Below are positions 17,202 through 26,388 of a DNA stretch of 64,000 nt, one piece after another. The translations under genes and the position numbers were made by a program. Below the pieces are notes generated by a model. The model was not told the origin of the DNA. It worked only from the letters and a program-made list of their open reading frames with translations, and ran no database searches. The stretch spans positions 124,001-188,000 of the forward strand of contig NZ_JAQQLF010000007.1 of NCBI RefSeq assembly GCF_028548455.1. Reading direction: 5' to 3'. Numbering within the stretch: the stretch's first letter is position 1; every line of letters begins with the position of its first letter. This DNA comes from Vogesella aquatica. Its GTDB lineage: Bacteria > Pseudomonadota > Gammaproteobacteria > Burkholderiales > Chromobacteriaceae.

Positions 17202-17209
17202 GAGTATTT

Positions 17210-18346
17210 ATGAAAAAAATGCGTGTTGTGTCGGTGGTAGGGACCCGGCCGGAGATTATCCGTTTGTCCCGTGTTTTGGCTGCTCTCGATAAGTACTGTG
17301 AGCATGTGCTGGTTCATACGGGCCAGAACTATGATTACGAACTGAATCAGGTTTTTTTTGATGATCTTGGTGTCAAAAAGCCCGATTACTTTCTGAATAG
17401 TGCCGATGGCAGCAAGAGTGCTGCTAACACTATTGGTAACCTGATTTCAGCAGTTGATGAGGTGCTGGCAGAAGTACAGCCCGATGCGATGTTGGTGCTG
17501 GGTGATACCAATAGTTGCCTGTCGGTTATTCCGGCAAAGCGTCGCAAGATTCCTATCTTCCATATGGAAGCAGGTAACCGTTGTTTTGACCTGCGTGTGC
17601 CGGAAGAGACCAATCGCCGTATCGTGGACCATACTGCCGACATCAACCTGACTTACAGCACCATCGCACGCGACTATCTGCTGCGTGAAGGTCTGCATCC
17701 CGATCAGGTTATCAAGACTGGTAGCCCGATGTTTGAAGTACTGAATCATTACATGCCACAGATTGCAGCTTCTGATGTACTGCAACGTCTTGGCTTGGAA
17801 AAGCATCGGTATTTTGTCGTGAGTGCACATCGCGAAGAGAATATTGAATCAGACCGCGCATTTGGCAAGCTGGTCGCCGTACTCAATATGGTAGCCGAAG
17901 AGCAGCAGTTGCCGGTGATTGTATCAACGCACCCTCGTACCCAAAAGCGCGTTGATGCTACGGGCGCAACGTTTCATCCGCTAGTGAAATTGTTGAAGCC
18001 CCTTGGCTTCCACGACTATGTGCATTTGCAGATGAATGCAAAAGCGGTTATGTCCGATAGCGGTACCATCAATGAAGAATCGTCCATTCTGAACTTCCCG
18101 GCGCTGAACTTGCGCGAAGCGCATGAGCGGCCAGAAGGTATGGAAGAAGCTTCGGTCATGATGGTAGGGCTCGAGTGTGAGCGTGTCCGTCAGGCATTAG
18201 CTATTCTGGAAGACCAGCAGCGAGGTGAGGCGCGTAATTTCCGGCCGGTTGCTGACTACAGCATGCCGAACGTGTCTGATAAGGTAGTTCGCATCATTCA
18301 TAGCTATACGGACTATGTTAAACGGGTGGTGTGGAAGCAATACTGA
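17210..18346 (+). CDS. fnlC: UDP-N-acetyl sugar 2-epimerase
   Basis: Third enzyme of UDP-L-FucNAc synthesis (FnlC/WbjD/CapG), epimerising C2 to give UDP-L-FucNAc. The 378-residue protein has VVGTRPEIIRLSRVL, VLVHTGQNYDYELN, HMEAGNRCFDLRVPEE and VVSAHREENIE, all typical of the UDP-GlcNAc 2-epimerase fold. ATG 17210 is chosen because GAGAG precedes it; an earlier in-frame ATG at 17189 overlaps fnlB. Its stop overlaps the next start in TGATG. Confidence 0.93.
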   Translation: MKKMRVVSVVGTRPEIIRLSRVLAALDKYCEHVLVHTGQNYDYELNQVFFDDLGVKKPDYFLNSADGSKSAANTIGNLISAVDEVLAEVQPDAMLVLGDTNSCLSVIPAKRRKIPIFHMEAGNRCFDLRVPEETNRRIVDHTADINLTYSTIARDYLLREGLHPDQVIKTGSPMFEVLNHYMPQIAASDVLQRLGLEKHRYFVVSAHREENIESDRAFGKLVAVLNMVAEEQQLPVIVSTHPRTQKRVDATGATFHPLVKLLKPLGFHDYVHLQMNAKAVMSDSGTINEESSILNFPALNLREAHERPEGMEEASVMMVGLECERVRQALAILEDQQRGEARNFRPVADYSMPNVSDKVVRIIHSYTDYVKRVVWKQY

Positions 18347-19545
18347 TGAGTGCACAACGGCGTTTCGTTTTGATTGCGGATACCTTCCCGCCGTTGCGCA
18401 ACTCTGGCGCGGTTCAATTACGCGATCTTGCAAGAGAGTTTGTCCGGCAAGGGCATGAGCTGACTGTTCTACTGCCGTCTGCCGATGTGCGGGGGTCTAC
18501 CTTCTCCGAAGAGTTAGGGGGAGTCCGAGTACTGCGTTTGCAGGCACCTAAAACCAAAGACATCGGCTATATCAGACGGACGCTTGCAGAGTTCATTATG
18601 CCGTTTGCCATGCGTCGGCAATTGTCTAATTCCGAGCTGGGCGATGAAAAGTGGGATGGCGTTATCTGGTATGCGCCTTCCATTTTTCATGGCCCACTGG
18701 CTAGTTACTTGAAGCGCAAAAGTAAGTGCCGCGGTTATTTGATCATTCGGGATATTTTCCCAGAGTGGGCAGTAGACATGGGTTTGATGGGCAAAGGGTT
18801 GCCTTATTGGGTATTTCGTCTGATAGCGAGCTACCAGTACGGGGTTGCCGATATTATCGGTGTGCAAACTCCGGGTAATATCAAATACTTTGAGAGTCAG
18901 CGGCATCAGCCCGGCAAGGTGGTCGAGGTCTTGCAGAACTGGCTGGATAAACCGGCAAGTAACCCATGCTCTATCAAGCTGGGCAACTCTCCGTTGGCAG
19001 GCAGAAAGCTGTTTGTTTATGCCGGCAATATGGGCGTGGCGCAGGGTATGGACATTATGTTGGAGCTGGCTATGCGGCATCAGCATAATACCAAGGTCGG
19101 TTTCGTATTTATCGGGCGTGGTAGTGAGGCCGCTCGCTTGCGTATACGTGCTGCGGATATGAGACTGGCCAATGTCGTTTTCTACGACGAGATCGATCCT
19201 GACGAAATCCCAGACCTCTACGCGCAGTGCGCGGTAGGCTTGGTGGCACTGTCGCCCTTGCACAAGTCGCATAATATTCCGGGGAAATTCCTGACTTATA
19301 TGCAGAGCGGCTTGCCTGTTCTTGCCAATATCAATGCTGGCAATGATCTTGCCGGCATGATTCGCGAAGAGCAGGTGGGGGAGGTGTGCGAAAGCAACGA
19401 CGTTGAGGAACTGTATCAGTTGTCGTGTCGATTGCTTGAGCGCCTGGATGCTGATGCGGAGATGGCCGGACGGTGCCAAAAGCTTTTTGAGCGTGAATTC
19501 GCAGTAAAGAAAGCGGTCGAGCAGATTGTCACGGCACTTGCTTGA
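18346..19545 (+). CDS. wbuB: Glycosyltransferase, WbuB-like (FucNAc transferase)
   Basis: GT4-type glycosyltransferase of 399 residues, likely transferring L-FucNAc to the lipid-linked acceptor. It has an N-terminal ADTFPPLRNSGAVQLRDLA, central RDIFPEWAVDMGLM and C-terminal VYAGNMGVAQGMD, with SHNIPGKFLTYMQSGLPV in the donor site, as in WbuB/WbjE proteins that follow fnlABC elsewhere. ATG 18346 is coupled to the fnlC stop. It is the last gene of the island, and the strong terminator follows 13 bases after its stop. Confidence 0.85.
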   Translation: MSAQRRFVLIADTFPPLRNSGAVQLRDLAREFVRQGHELTVLLPSADVRGSTFSEELGGVRVLRLQAPKTKDIGYIRRTLAEFIMPFAMRRQLSNSELGDEKWDGVIWYAPSIFHGPLASYLKRKSKCRGYLIIRDIFPEWAVDMGLMGKGLPYWVFRLIASYQYGVADIIGVQTPGNIKYFESQRHQPGKVVEVLQNWLDKPASNPCSIKLGNSPLAGRKLFVYAGNMGVAQGMDIMLELAMRHQHNTKVGFVFIGRGSEAARLRIRAADMRLANVVFYDEIDPDEIPDLYAQCAVGLVALSPLHKSHNIPGKFLTYMQSGLPVLANINAGNDLAGMIREEQVGEVCESNDVEELYQLSCRLLERLDADAEMAGRCQKLFEREFAVKKAVEQIVTALA

Positions 19546-19558
19546 GTTATCGATGATA

Positions 19559-19586
19559 AAAAAATCGCCCCTCGGGGCGATTTTTT
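19559..19586. terminator. Bidirectional terminator at the island's right edge
   Basis: AAAAAATCGCCCC and GGGGCGATTTTTT form a 13-bp stem with A- and T-tracts on both sides. It serves the glycosyltransferase gene on the plus strand and marC on the minus strand, and marks where chromosomal base composition returns. Confidence 0.93.
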
Positions 19587-20189
19587 TTATGCCAGTTTTT
19601 TGATGTAAGCCGCCACGCCGCCCAGCAGCATTTCGATAGAGATGGCGGTTAGCACCAGGCCCATGAGGCGTTCCAGCGCGGTGATGGCTTGTTCGCCCAG
19701 GGCGCGGTGGATTTTGCCGGAGAACAGGAAGACCAGCAGCGTTACCAGCATGGTGAGGGTGAGGGCGCCTATCCATTCCAGCATGCGTTCCGGTTCGCGG
19801 GTGGACATCAGCAGCACGGTGGCCATGGCGGAGGGGCCGGCGATCAGCGGTACGGCGATAGGCACGATGAAGGGCTCGCCGTGCATTTTGTCGCCACCAA
19901 ACATGCTGCCTTCGCCGGGGAAGATCATCTTGATGGCGATCAGGAACAGAATGACGCCGCCGGCGACGCGCAGGCTTTCGTCGGTCAGGTGCATCAGCTC
20001 CAGAAAGCCTTTGCCAAAGAACATGAAGGTGAGCAGTACCGCAAAGGCGATAAAGCACTCACGGAATACCACGCGGCGGCGGCGTTCCGGCTTCACCTGT
20101 TTGAGGGCCGAGATGAAGAGGGGGATGTTGCCCAGCGGATCGGTAATCAGGATCAGCAGGATGGTGGCAGACAGGAATGAGGTATCCAT
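19587..20189 (-). CDS. marC: MarC family integral membrane protein
   Basis: A 200-residue membrane protein with six predicted helices, related to MarC/YhgN. It begins MDTSFLSATILLILITDPLG, and PIAVPLIAGPSAMATVLLM is the second copy of the family's internal duplication (DPLGNIP/ GPSAM). The start at 20189 is chosen because the frame before it is not conserved-looking. Function of the family is unsettled; it was once linked to antibiotic resistance. It stands alone between two terminators. Confidence 0.9.
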   Translation of the reverse strand: MDTSFLSATILLILITDPLGNIPLFISALKQVKPERRRRVVFRECFIAFAVLLTFMFFGKGFLELMHLTDESLRVAGGVILFLIAIKMIFPGEGSMFGGDKMHGEPFIVPIAVPLIAGPSAMATVLLMSTREPERMLEWIGALTLTMLVTLLVFLFSGKIHRALGEQAITALERLMGLVLTAISIEMLLGGVAAYIKKLA

Positions 20190-20284
20190 AGCTTTTACAG
20201 TATGCGGTATTCGATAAAAAACAAAGCTTGGGTTAGCGTTGCCAGCAGTAGCCATCGCAGTGATGCGGGCGGATCGCAGGCAAA

Positions 20285-20294
20285 GGTTGGCCGC
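20285..20294 (+). repeat. GGTTGGCCGC repeat, upstream of marC
   Basis: Intergenic copy in the form AAAGGTTGGCCGCAGG, 95 bases upstream of the marC start. It matches the consensus AGGTTGGCCGCA over all twelve positions. No role in marC expression is evident. Confidence 0.85.
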
Positions 20295-20305
20295 AGGCAG
20301 TAAGA

Positions 20306-20336
20306 AAGGCCTTGCGCAGAGCGTAAGGCCTTTTTG
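20306..20336 (+). terminator. Hairpin with T-run between marC and rlmL
   Basis: AAGGCCTTGCGC (20306-20317) pairs with GCGTAAGGCCTT (20321-20332) with one wobble pair, and T residues follow on the plus strand. Neither neighbour is on the plus strand, so its transcript is unclear; on the minus strand the T-run is poorer. Confidence 0.55.
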
Positions 20337-20367
20337 ATATGGGCGTGTCATGTGTGGCAAGTACTGG

Positions 20368-20397
20368 CAGGGCGTGATTATGTCACGCCCTGTTTTC
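20368..20397 (-). terminator. Terminator after rlmL
   Basis: CAGGGCGTGA (20368-20377) and TCACGCCCTG (20383-20392) form a perfect 10-bp stem with loop TTATG, 27 bases past the rlmL stop. The T-run is better on the plus strand (TTTT) than the minus strand, so termination for rlmL may be partial. Confidence 0.55.
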
Positions 20398-20419
20398 TAA
20401 TGGCAGCGGGTGTGTCCGT

Positions 20420-22864
20420 TTACTGACCGCTTGTGTCGTCTTTTTCCTTGCGATTAGAACCTTCTACCAGTGTGAAGGCATAAACGCGGCATTCCAGTGC
20501 GCCGTTGTACAGCATGGGGCGGCTGTCGGCGGCCAGGCGCATCAGGCTGGGCAGACGGGTGTCGGCCGTCATCAGGTGCGCGGTCCAGCCGGCAAACTGG
20601 CGTTTCAGCCAGGTAGCCAGCTGCGGGTACAGCTCGGCCAGGCTGTCTTGTTCGTCCAGGCGGATACCGTACGGCGGGTTGCACACGATCAGGCCATGCT
20701 TGGCTGGTGCGGCCAACTCGGTGGCGTCGCCCACGCTCAGGGTAACGAGCTCGGCCAGGCCGGTGCGCTCCAGGTTGCGGCGGGTGATGTCTACCATGTG
20801 GGCAGCGCGGTCGTTACCGTACAGCGGCAGGGTAGCCAGTTTGCGGCTGGCCAGCTCGGCGTCGTTCTTGATGCTGTGCCACAGCAGATCGTTGTGGTTT
20901 TTCAGCAGTTCGAAGGCAAAGCCACGGTCGCGGCCGGGGGCGCGGTTCAGGGCGATGTCGGCGGCTTCTACCAGGAAAGTACCGCTACCGCACATCGGGT
21001 CCAGCAGCGGCTGGGTGCCGTTGTAGCCGGCCAGCAGCAGGATGCCGGCTGCCAGGTTTTCGCGCAGCGGGGCTTCGCCGGTTTCGTCGCGCCAGCCGCG
21101 TTTGAACAGCGCTTCACCGCTGGTATCCAGGTAGATTTGTACGTCAAAGCCAGACAGGAACACACGGATGCGCATGTCCGGGGTGCGGGTGTCTACGCTG
21201 GGGCGCTCGCCGCCCAGGTCGCGGAAACGGTCGCAGATGGCGTCTTTTACAATCAGCGATACGTAGTCGATGCTCTTCAGGCGGGCGTGGCCGTCGGTTT
21301 TTACCTTGATGGTGCAGCCCACATCGAACAGCTCTGGCCAGTTAATGCCCTTGGCCAGGGTGTAGATGTCGCGCTCTTCGCGGAAGGTACCCATGGCCAG
21401 CTGCATCAGCAGGCGGCTGGCGGTGCGCGAGTGCAGGTTTACGCGCATCATCACTTCTTGCGTACCGGTAAAGGCCACGCCGCCGTCAGTCAGCTGCAGC
21501 TCGGTACCGCCTTGCAGGGCAATTTCTTCGCCCAGCAGTTTTTCCAGGCCACGCGGGCAGCTGGCGAACAGGGCGAACTCGCCGTCTTTCAGCGTACGTG
21601 GCTGGGCTTTGACAAAGGGCGTGCGGCCAACCTTGTCGCCACCGCCTTGCTTGCCAAAGCCTTGGCCTGGTTCGCGGGCTTCGCCTTTGCCGAACAGCGT
21701 GCGGGCTGGTGCTGCATCGCGCTGGAAGCCGCCATCGCGAGGCTTATCGCCAAAGCGAGGCTTGTCGAAGCTGCGCTCTTCACGCTGGAAGCCGCCATCG
21801 CGAGGCTTATCGCCAAAGCGAGGCTTGTCGAAGCTGCGCTCTTCGCGCTGGAAGCCGCCTTCGCGGCGCTCGCCGCCAAAGCGTGGTTTGTCGAAGCTGC
21901 GCTCTTCGCGCTGGAAACCGCCTTCGCGGCGCGGCTCGTCGTGGCGGGGGCTGGCCGGGGTATCGATATCGCTGACGCGTTTCAGAAAGCTGGTGCGCAC
22001 CGGTCCGCCTGCCGGTTTGTTTTCTACCGGTGCCTGCTCGTTGTCGCGTGGTTCTGGTGCCACGTAGTCGGGGTGGGCTTTGCCACCACGGCCCGCTACG
22101 CGGTCACGGGTATAGGTTTTTTGCGGGCGCTCTGCCGGTGTGGCTTCCGGGGCCGGGGCGTAATCTTCCGGTTTTACCGAAAACAGGGTACGCGGCTTGT
22201 CCAGCCCGTGTTCGCCACGTGGCTGGTGATCGTTGGGCTGTTCGCGGCGGAAATCGCCTTCGCGTTTGAAGCCGCTGTCGCGATTACCTTCGAAGCGTGG
22301 TTTGTCGAAGCTGCGTTCGCCGCGTGGCTGGAACTCGCCATCGCGCTTGAAGCCGCCTTCGCGGTTTTCACGGTTACCTTCGAAGCGCGGTTTGTCGCCG
22401 CCGAAGCGTGGTTTGTCGAAGCTGCGCTGTTCGCCGCGTGGCTGGAACTCGCCATCGCGCTTGAAGCCGCCTTCGCGGTTTTCACGGTTACCTTCGAAGC
22501 GCGGCTTGTCGCCGCCGAAGCGTGGTTTGTCGAAGCTGCGTTGTTCGCCGCGTGGCTGGAACTCGCCGTCGCGCTTGAAGCCGCCTTCGCGGTTTTCACG
22601 GTTACCTTCGAAGCGCGGCTTGTCGCCGCCGAAACGCGGCTTGTCGAAGCTACGTTCGCCACGTGGCTGGGCATCACCGTCACGACGATGCTCGCCGCCG
22701 AAGCGTGGTTTGTCGAAACCACGGCTGTCGTTGCCAAAGCGCGGGTTGTTGCCGGCCTGGCCTGCTGGCGGAGCGTTATTCCCGGCAGGTGGTGCGTTGC
22801 GCTCGGCAAAAGATGTGGGCTGACGGCGTTGCGCGGCGCGCTGGCGGGAACGGAATGTGGACAT
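20420..22864 (-). CDS. rlmL: RlmL-type 23S rRNA methyltransferase with long repeat-rich N-terminus
   Basis: A THUMP domain plus class I SAM methyltransferase of 814 residues. The folded core spans about residues 424-814 and matches RlmL: DPMCGSGTFLVEAA (SAM site) and IVCNPPYGIRL (catalytic NPPY). It lacks the RlmK half fused in E. coli. Residues 1 to about 420 are low-complexity, rich in Arg, Gly, Asp, Glu, Phe and Lys, with repeats of RSFDKPRFGG and EGGFKRDGEFQPRGE. The start MSTFRSRQRAAQRR is set at 22864. The core likely makes m2G2445 in 23S rRNA; the tail may bind RNA or form condensates (inference). Shadow frames on the other strand are long because of the repeats. Confidence 0.88.
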   Translation of the reverse strand: MSTFRSRQRAAQRRQPTSFAERNAPPAGNNAPPAGQAGNNPRFGNDSRGFDKPRFGGEHRRDGDAQPRGERSFDKPRFGGDKPRFEGNRENREGGFKRDGEFQPRGEQRSFDKPRFGGDKPRFEGNRENREGGFKRDGEFQPRGEQRSFDKPRFGGDKPRFEGNRENREGGFKRDGEFQPRGERSFDKPRFEGNRDSGFKREGDFRREQPNDHQPRGEHGLDKPRTLFSVKPEDYAPAPEATPAERPQKTYTRDRVAGRGGKAHPDYVAPEPRDNEQAPVENKPAGGPVRTSFLKRVSDIDTPASPRHDEPRREGGFQREERSFDKPRFGGERREGGFQREERSFDKPRFGDKPRDGGFQREERSFDKPRFGDKPRDGGFQRDAAPARTLFGKGEAREPGQGFGKQGGGDKVGRTPFVKAQPRTLKDGEFALFASCPRGLEKLLGEEIALQGGTELQLTDGGVAFTGTQEVMMRVNLHSRTASRLLMQLAMGTFREERDIYTLAKGINWPELFDVGCTIKVKTDGHARLKSIDYVSLIVKDAICDRFRDLGGERPSVDTRTPDMRIRVFLSGFDVQIYLDTSGEALFKRGWRDETGEAPLRENLAAGILLLAGYNGTQPLLDPMCGSGTFLVEAADIALNRAPGRDRGFAFELLKNHNDLLWHSIKNDAELASRKLATLPLYGNDRAAHMVDITRRNLERTGLAELVTLSVGDATELAAPAKHGLIVCNPPYGIRLDEQDSLAELYPQLATWLKRQFAGWTAHLMTADTRLPSLMRLAADSRPMLYNGALECRVYAFTLVEGSNRKEKDDTSGQ
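21721..21972. repeat. 63-bp tandem repeats inside rlmL
   Basis: Four units of 63 bp start at 21721, 21784, 21847 and 21910. They encode 21-residue repeats containing RSFDKPRFG and GGFQREE. The first two are nearly identical in DNA; the last two differ in the middle. Length is a multiple of three, so copy number can vary without a frameshift. Confidence 0.9.
22321..22662. repeat. 114-bp tandem repeats inside rlmL
   Basis: Three units of 114 bp start at 22321, 22435 and 22549. They encode a 38-residue repeat with RSFDKPRFGGDKPRFEG, NRENREGGF and KRDGEFQPRGEQ. Units differ by only a few bases, implying recent duplication or conversion. Confidence 0.92.
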
Positions 22865-22978
22865 CGTGCGGTAATCCTTTGAAATCAATCCACCATTCTA
22901 GCCTATTCGGGGCTTGCCTGCTTGGTACTCCCCGCGCTTTGGTTTAACATGTCCGGTTCGATTTTGAGTAGCTAAGCC

Positions 22979-24037
22979 GTGTCTACGCTAGAAACCCTGT
23001 TTGGCAGCCGCCTGGTGGCGTGGCAGCGCCTGTATGGCCGCCACGGCCTGCCGTGGCAGGTAAGCGATGCCTATCGCGTGTGGCTGTCCGAGATCATGCT
23101 GCAGCAAACGCAGGTCAGCACCGTGCTGGGCTATTACCCACGCTTTCTGGCACGTTTTCCCGACCTGGCCACCTTGGCCGCAGCGCCGGTGGACGACGTG
23201 CTGGCGCTGTGGAGTGGCTTGGGCTACTACACCCGGGCGCGCAACCTGCACAAGGCCGCGCAGATGGTGATGCACGATTTTGGCGGCGAGTTTCCGCAGC
23301 AGCGGCAGGATATCGAGCGCCTGCCCGGCGTGGGGCGCTCTACCGCTGCAGCCATTGCGGCGTTTGCTTTTGGCCGGCGCGAAACCATTCTGGATGGCAA
23401 TGTCAAACGCGTGCTGACGCGTTGCTTTGGTATAGAAGGCTACCCTGGCGACAAAGCGGTAGAGGCGCAGCTGTGGCAGCTGGCCGAGCGGCTTACCCCC
23501 GCCAGCCGTGCCGACATGGTGCCGTATACCCAGGGGCTGATGGACCTGGGCGCTACCGTGTGTACGCGTAGCAAGCCAGCCTGTACCGCCTGCCCGATGC
23601 TGGATGGCTGTGTGGCGGCCAACAGTGGCCGTACGGCCGAGCTGCCGCAGCGCAAGCCGAAAAAAGCCGTGCCCGAGCGCGAGACAGTGATGCTGATTGC
23701 CCTGCACCAAGGTTGTGTGCTGCTGCAGCGCCGCCCGCCGGTAGGTATCTGGGGCGGGCTGCTCAGCCTGCCGGAGTTCGACAGTACACTGGCGGTAGAT
23801 GGCTGGCTGGCGGCCAACGCCGTGGGCGACTTGTTGCCCGCCTGGCCCGAGATGGTGCACGTGTTTACCCATTTCCGGCTCACCATCACGCCGCAGCCGG
23901 TACGGCTGCAGCAGCGCTTGGCCGATAGCTGCCACGAGGACGGCTGGCAGTGGCTGCCGCTGGCTGACGCACTAGATGCCGGCGTGCCGGCGCCGGTGCG
24001 CAAGCTGCTATTGCAAGCCCTGGCGATTACCCCCTAA
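22979..24037 (+). CDS. mutY: A/G-specific adenine DNA glycosylase
   Basis: Removes adenine mispaired with 8-oxoguanine. The 352-residue protein has Glu38 in SEIMLQQTQV, the helix-hairpin-helix LPGVGRSTAAAIAAFAFG, the catalytic Asp region TILDGNVKRV, and the iron-sulfur cluster motif CTRSKPACTACPMLDGC. A NUDIX-like C-terminal domain recognises 8-oxoG. It starts at GTG 22979. It is divergent from rlmL and followed 36 bases later by relA. Confidence 0.95.
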   Translation: MSTLETLFGSRLVAWQRLYGRHGLPWQVSDAYRVWLSEIMLQQTQVSTVLGYYPRFLARFPDLATLAAAPVDDVLALWSGLGYYTRARNLHKAAQMVMHDFGGEFPQQRQDIERLPGVGRSTAAAIAAFAFGRRETILDGNVKRVLTRCFGIEGYPGDKAVEAQLWQLAERLTPASRADMVPYTQGLMDLGATVCTRSKPACTACPMLDGCVAANSGRTAELPQRKPKKAVPERETVMLIALHQGCVLLQRRPPVGIWGGLLSLPEFDSTLAVDGWLAANAVGDLLPAWPEMVHVFTHFRLTITPQPVRLQQRLADSCHEDGWQWLPLADALDAGVPAPVRKLLLQALAITP

Positions 24038-24073
24038 ACCCTGTCGCGGCCTGGCCGCATGGTGAGCTGAAAG

Positions 24074-26284
24074 ATGGTTTCCGTAGTACGTTCCGTAGCC
24101 GATACCCTGGCCGATGCCGCCGACCCGGCCGTATGGCTGGCCCAGCTGTCGGCCGCGCTGACCGACGCCGAGCGCGCCATGCTGCAGCGCGCGTTTGATG
24201 CCGCGCGCGCCCTGTACGCCGGTAAAACGTTGCCGCATACCGGTGAGGATGTGTTCAGCCATGCCGTGGCTGCCGCCGCTATCGTGGCCGACCTGAACCT
24301 GCTACCGGACGCGATTGCCGCTACCTTGCTGTTTGCTGCGCCGGATTACCGCGAAGACTGGCAGGAGTGGCTGCCCAATACCTTCAACCGCACCGTGCTG
24401 ACCCTGGTAGATGGCGGCAACCGTGTGCGCCGCCTCACCGAGCTGGCGCGGCTGGACCGCCTGGCTACACCGGAAGACCGCGCCCGCCAGGCCGAAACCA
24501 TGCGCAAGATGCTGCTGGCCATGGTGGCCGACATTCGCGTGGTGCTGATCAAGCTGGCATGGCGCACGCAAACCATGCACTACCTGTCGCAGGTGGCCGA
24601 GGGCGGCCTGCGCCGCCAGATCGCGCAAGAAACACTGGAGCTGTTTGCGCCGCTGGCCAACCGCCTGGGCGTATGGCAGATCAAGTGGGAGCTGGAAGAC
24701 CTGGGCTTTCGCCATACCGAGCCGGACAACTACAAGAAAATCGCCAAGCTGCTGGACGAGCGCCGCCTGGAGCGCATCGACTATATCGAGCGCCTGCTGG
24801 ACACCCTGCGCGGCGAGCTGAAAGGCGCTGGCGTCAGGGGCGACGTCGCCGGCCGGCCCAAGCACATCTATTCCATCTGGAAGAAGATGAAGAAAAAGAA
24901 GCTCGATTTTTCCGAGCTGTACGATATCCGCGCCGTGCGCATTCTGGTGGAGCGCCTGCAGGATTGCTACACCGTGCTGGGCCTGATCCACAGCATGTGG
25001 CAGCCGATACCCGGCGAGTTTGATGACTACATCAGCAACCCCAAGGCCAACGATTACCGCAGCCTGCACACCGCCGTTATCGGCCCGGAAGGGCGCGGTG
25101 TCGAGGTGCAGATCCGTACTTTTGAAATGCACGAGCACGCCGAATTCGGCGTAGCCGCGCACTGGCGCTACAAGGAAGGCGGAAAAGGCGACGCGCAGTA
25201 CGAGGAGAAAATCTCCTGGCTGCGCCAGCTGCTGGACTGGCGCGAGGAAATGTCGGACTCCGACCGCAGCGACCTGGCCGACGCCTTCAAGACCGAGCTG
25301 TTCTCCGACACCATCTACGTGCTGACGCCGCAGGGCCGCGTGCTGGATTTGCCCTCGGGCGCTACCGCCATCGACTTTGCCTACAGCCTGCATACCGACC
25401 TGGGCCATCGTTGCCGGGGTGCCAAGGTGGAAGGCCATATCGTGCCACTGTCCACGCCGCTGCAAAACGGCCAGCGCGTGGAAATCCTCACCGCGAAAGA
25501 GGGCGGCCCGTCGGTGAACTGGCTGCACGAAGGCTGGGTGAAGAGCCACCGCGCCATTTCCAAAATCCGCCAGTACGTACGCCAGCAAAACGCCGACGTG
25601 GTACGCGAAACCGGCCGCCAGCTGTTCGAGCGCGAGCTGTCGCGCCACCCGCATGTGCAACCCAGCCTGGCGCAGATTGCCGACAAGCTGGGTTACTCGC
25701 GCATGGACGAGCTATACGCCGCGCTGGGTCATGGCGAGCTGGGTACCCGCGCCATCAGCAACGCTATCGAGAGCTTTGCGCCGCAGCAGCCGCTGGAGGT
25801 GGCGCCAGAAGACCTGGTGCGCCGCAGCCGTGGCGGCCACGACTCGGGCGGCGTGCTGATCGAGGGCGTGGGCAATCTGATGACCATCCTGGCCAAGTGC
25901 TGCAAGCCGGCGCCGCCGGATAGCGTGGCCGGTTTTGTTACCCGCGGCCGCGGTATCTCGATACACCGCAGCAACTGCATTACGCTCAAGCGCCTGTCGG
26001 CCGACGCGCCGGAGCGGCTGATTGCGGCTGACTGGGGCGACCAGAAAAACGGCGTATTCCCGATCGACCTGGAAATCCATGCCAGCGACCGCCCCGGCCT
26101 GCTGCGCGATATTTCCGACGTGTTCTCGCGCGAAAAGCTCAATGTGATTGGCGTCAACACGCTGTCGCGGGCGCAAAAAGCCAAGCTGCGCTTTACCGTA
26201 GAAGTACGCCAGGTGCGCGATATCAGCCGCGTGCTGGCGCACATCATGGAAGTACGCGGCGTGCACGAGGCGCGGCGCGTGTAA
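24074..26284 (+). CDS. relA: (p)ppGpp synthetase RelA
   Basis: Ribosome-associated alarmone synthetase of 736 residues. The N-terminal HD hydrolase site is degenerate: the expected HD pair is absent at [11 protein letters not shown]. The synthetase domain is intact, with [22 protein letters not shown] and the RelA-type acidic motif in [22 protein letters not shown] ([27 protein letters not shown] region), zinc-finger-like CCKPAPPD and ACT domains follow. This is therefore RelA, not the bifunctional SpoT. ATG 24074 follows GAGCTGAAAG. The palindromic repeat lies eight bases past the stop. Confidence 0.94.
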   Translation: MVSVVRSVADTLADAADPAVWLAQLSAALTDAERAMLQRAFDAARALYAGKTLPHTGEDVFSHAVAAAAIVADLNLLPDAIAATLLFAAPDYREDWQEWLPNTFNRTVLTLVDGGNRVRRLTELARLDRLATPEDRARQAETMRKMLLAMVADIRVVLIKLAWRTQTMHYLSQVAEGGLRRQIAQETLELFAPLANRLGVWQIKWELEDLGFRHTEPDNYKKIAKLLDERRLERIDYIERLLDTLRGELKGAGVRGDVAGRPKHIYSIWKKMKKKKLDFSELYDIRAVRILVERLQDCYTVLGLIHSMWQPIPGEFDDYISNPKANDYRSLHTAVIGPEGRGVEVQIRTFEMHEHAEFGVAAHWRYKEGGKGDAQYEEKISWLRQLLDWREEMSDSDRSDLADAFKTELFSDTIYVLTPQGRVLDLPSGATAIDFAYSLHTDLGHRCRGAKVEGHIVPLSTPLQNGQRVEILTAKEGGPSVNWLHEGWVKSHRAISKIRQYVRQQNADVVRETGRQLFERELSRHPHVQPSLAQIADKLGYSRMDELYAALGHGELGTRAISNAIESFAPQQPLEVAPEDLVRRSRGGHDSGGVLIEGVGNLMTILAKCCKPAPPDSVAGFVTRGRGISIHRSNCITLKRLSADAPERLIAADWGDQKNGVFPIDLEIHASDRPGLLRDISDVFSREKLNVIGVNTLSRAQKAKLRFTVEVRQVRDISRVLAHIMEVRGVHEARRV

Positions 26285-26291
26285 GCGGCGT

Positions 26292-26309
26292 GCGGCCAAC
26301 GTTGGCCGC
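26292..26309. repeat. Palindromic copy of the GCGGCCAAC repeat
   Basis: The 18-bp perfect palindrome GCGGCCAACGTTGGCCGC consists of two core elements meeting head to head at CG. It lies between relA and deoC, with CGGCG/CGCCG bases extending the stem. No T-run follows. Confidence 0.88.
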
Positions 26310-26388
26310 GCCGCGTGTTCTCGCCGGCAGCCTGTCTGCCGGCGCCGGGCCCGGGATGGGCCTGCAATCACCGTTAGCCGAGTGCATC

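Noticed and set aside
3408-19586. A phage or conjugative element behind the island
   Set aside because: No structural, replication, transfer or integrase genes were found; every recognisable gene is for sugar synthesis, transfer or export.
21721-22662. Regular repeats considered as a CRISPR array
   Set aside because: Units are 63 and 114 bp without spacers, lie in frame inside a gene and encode protein repeats; no cas genes are present.
20576-22882. A 768-codon plus-strand frame opposite rlmL
   Set aside because: It is the antisense of a GC-rich, repeat-containing gene; the amino-acid composition is that of a shadow frame and it has no ribosome site or known domain.
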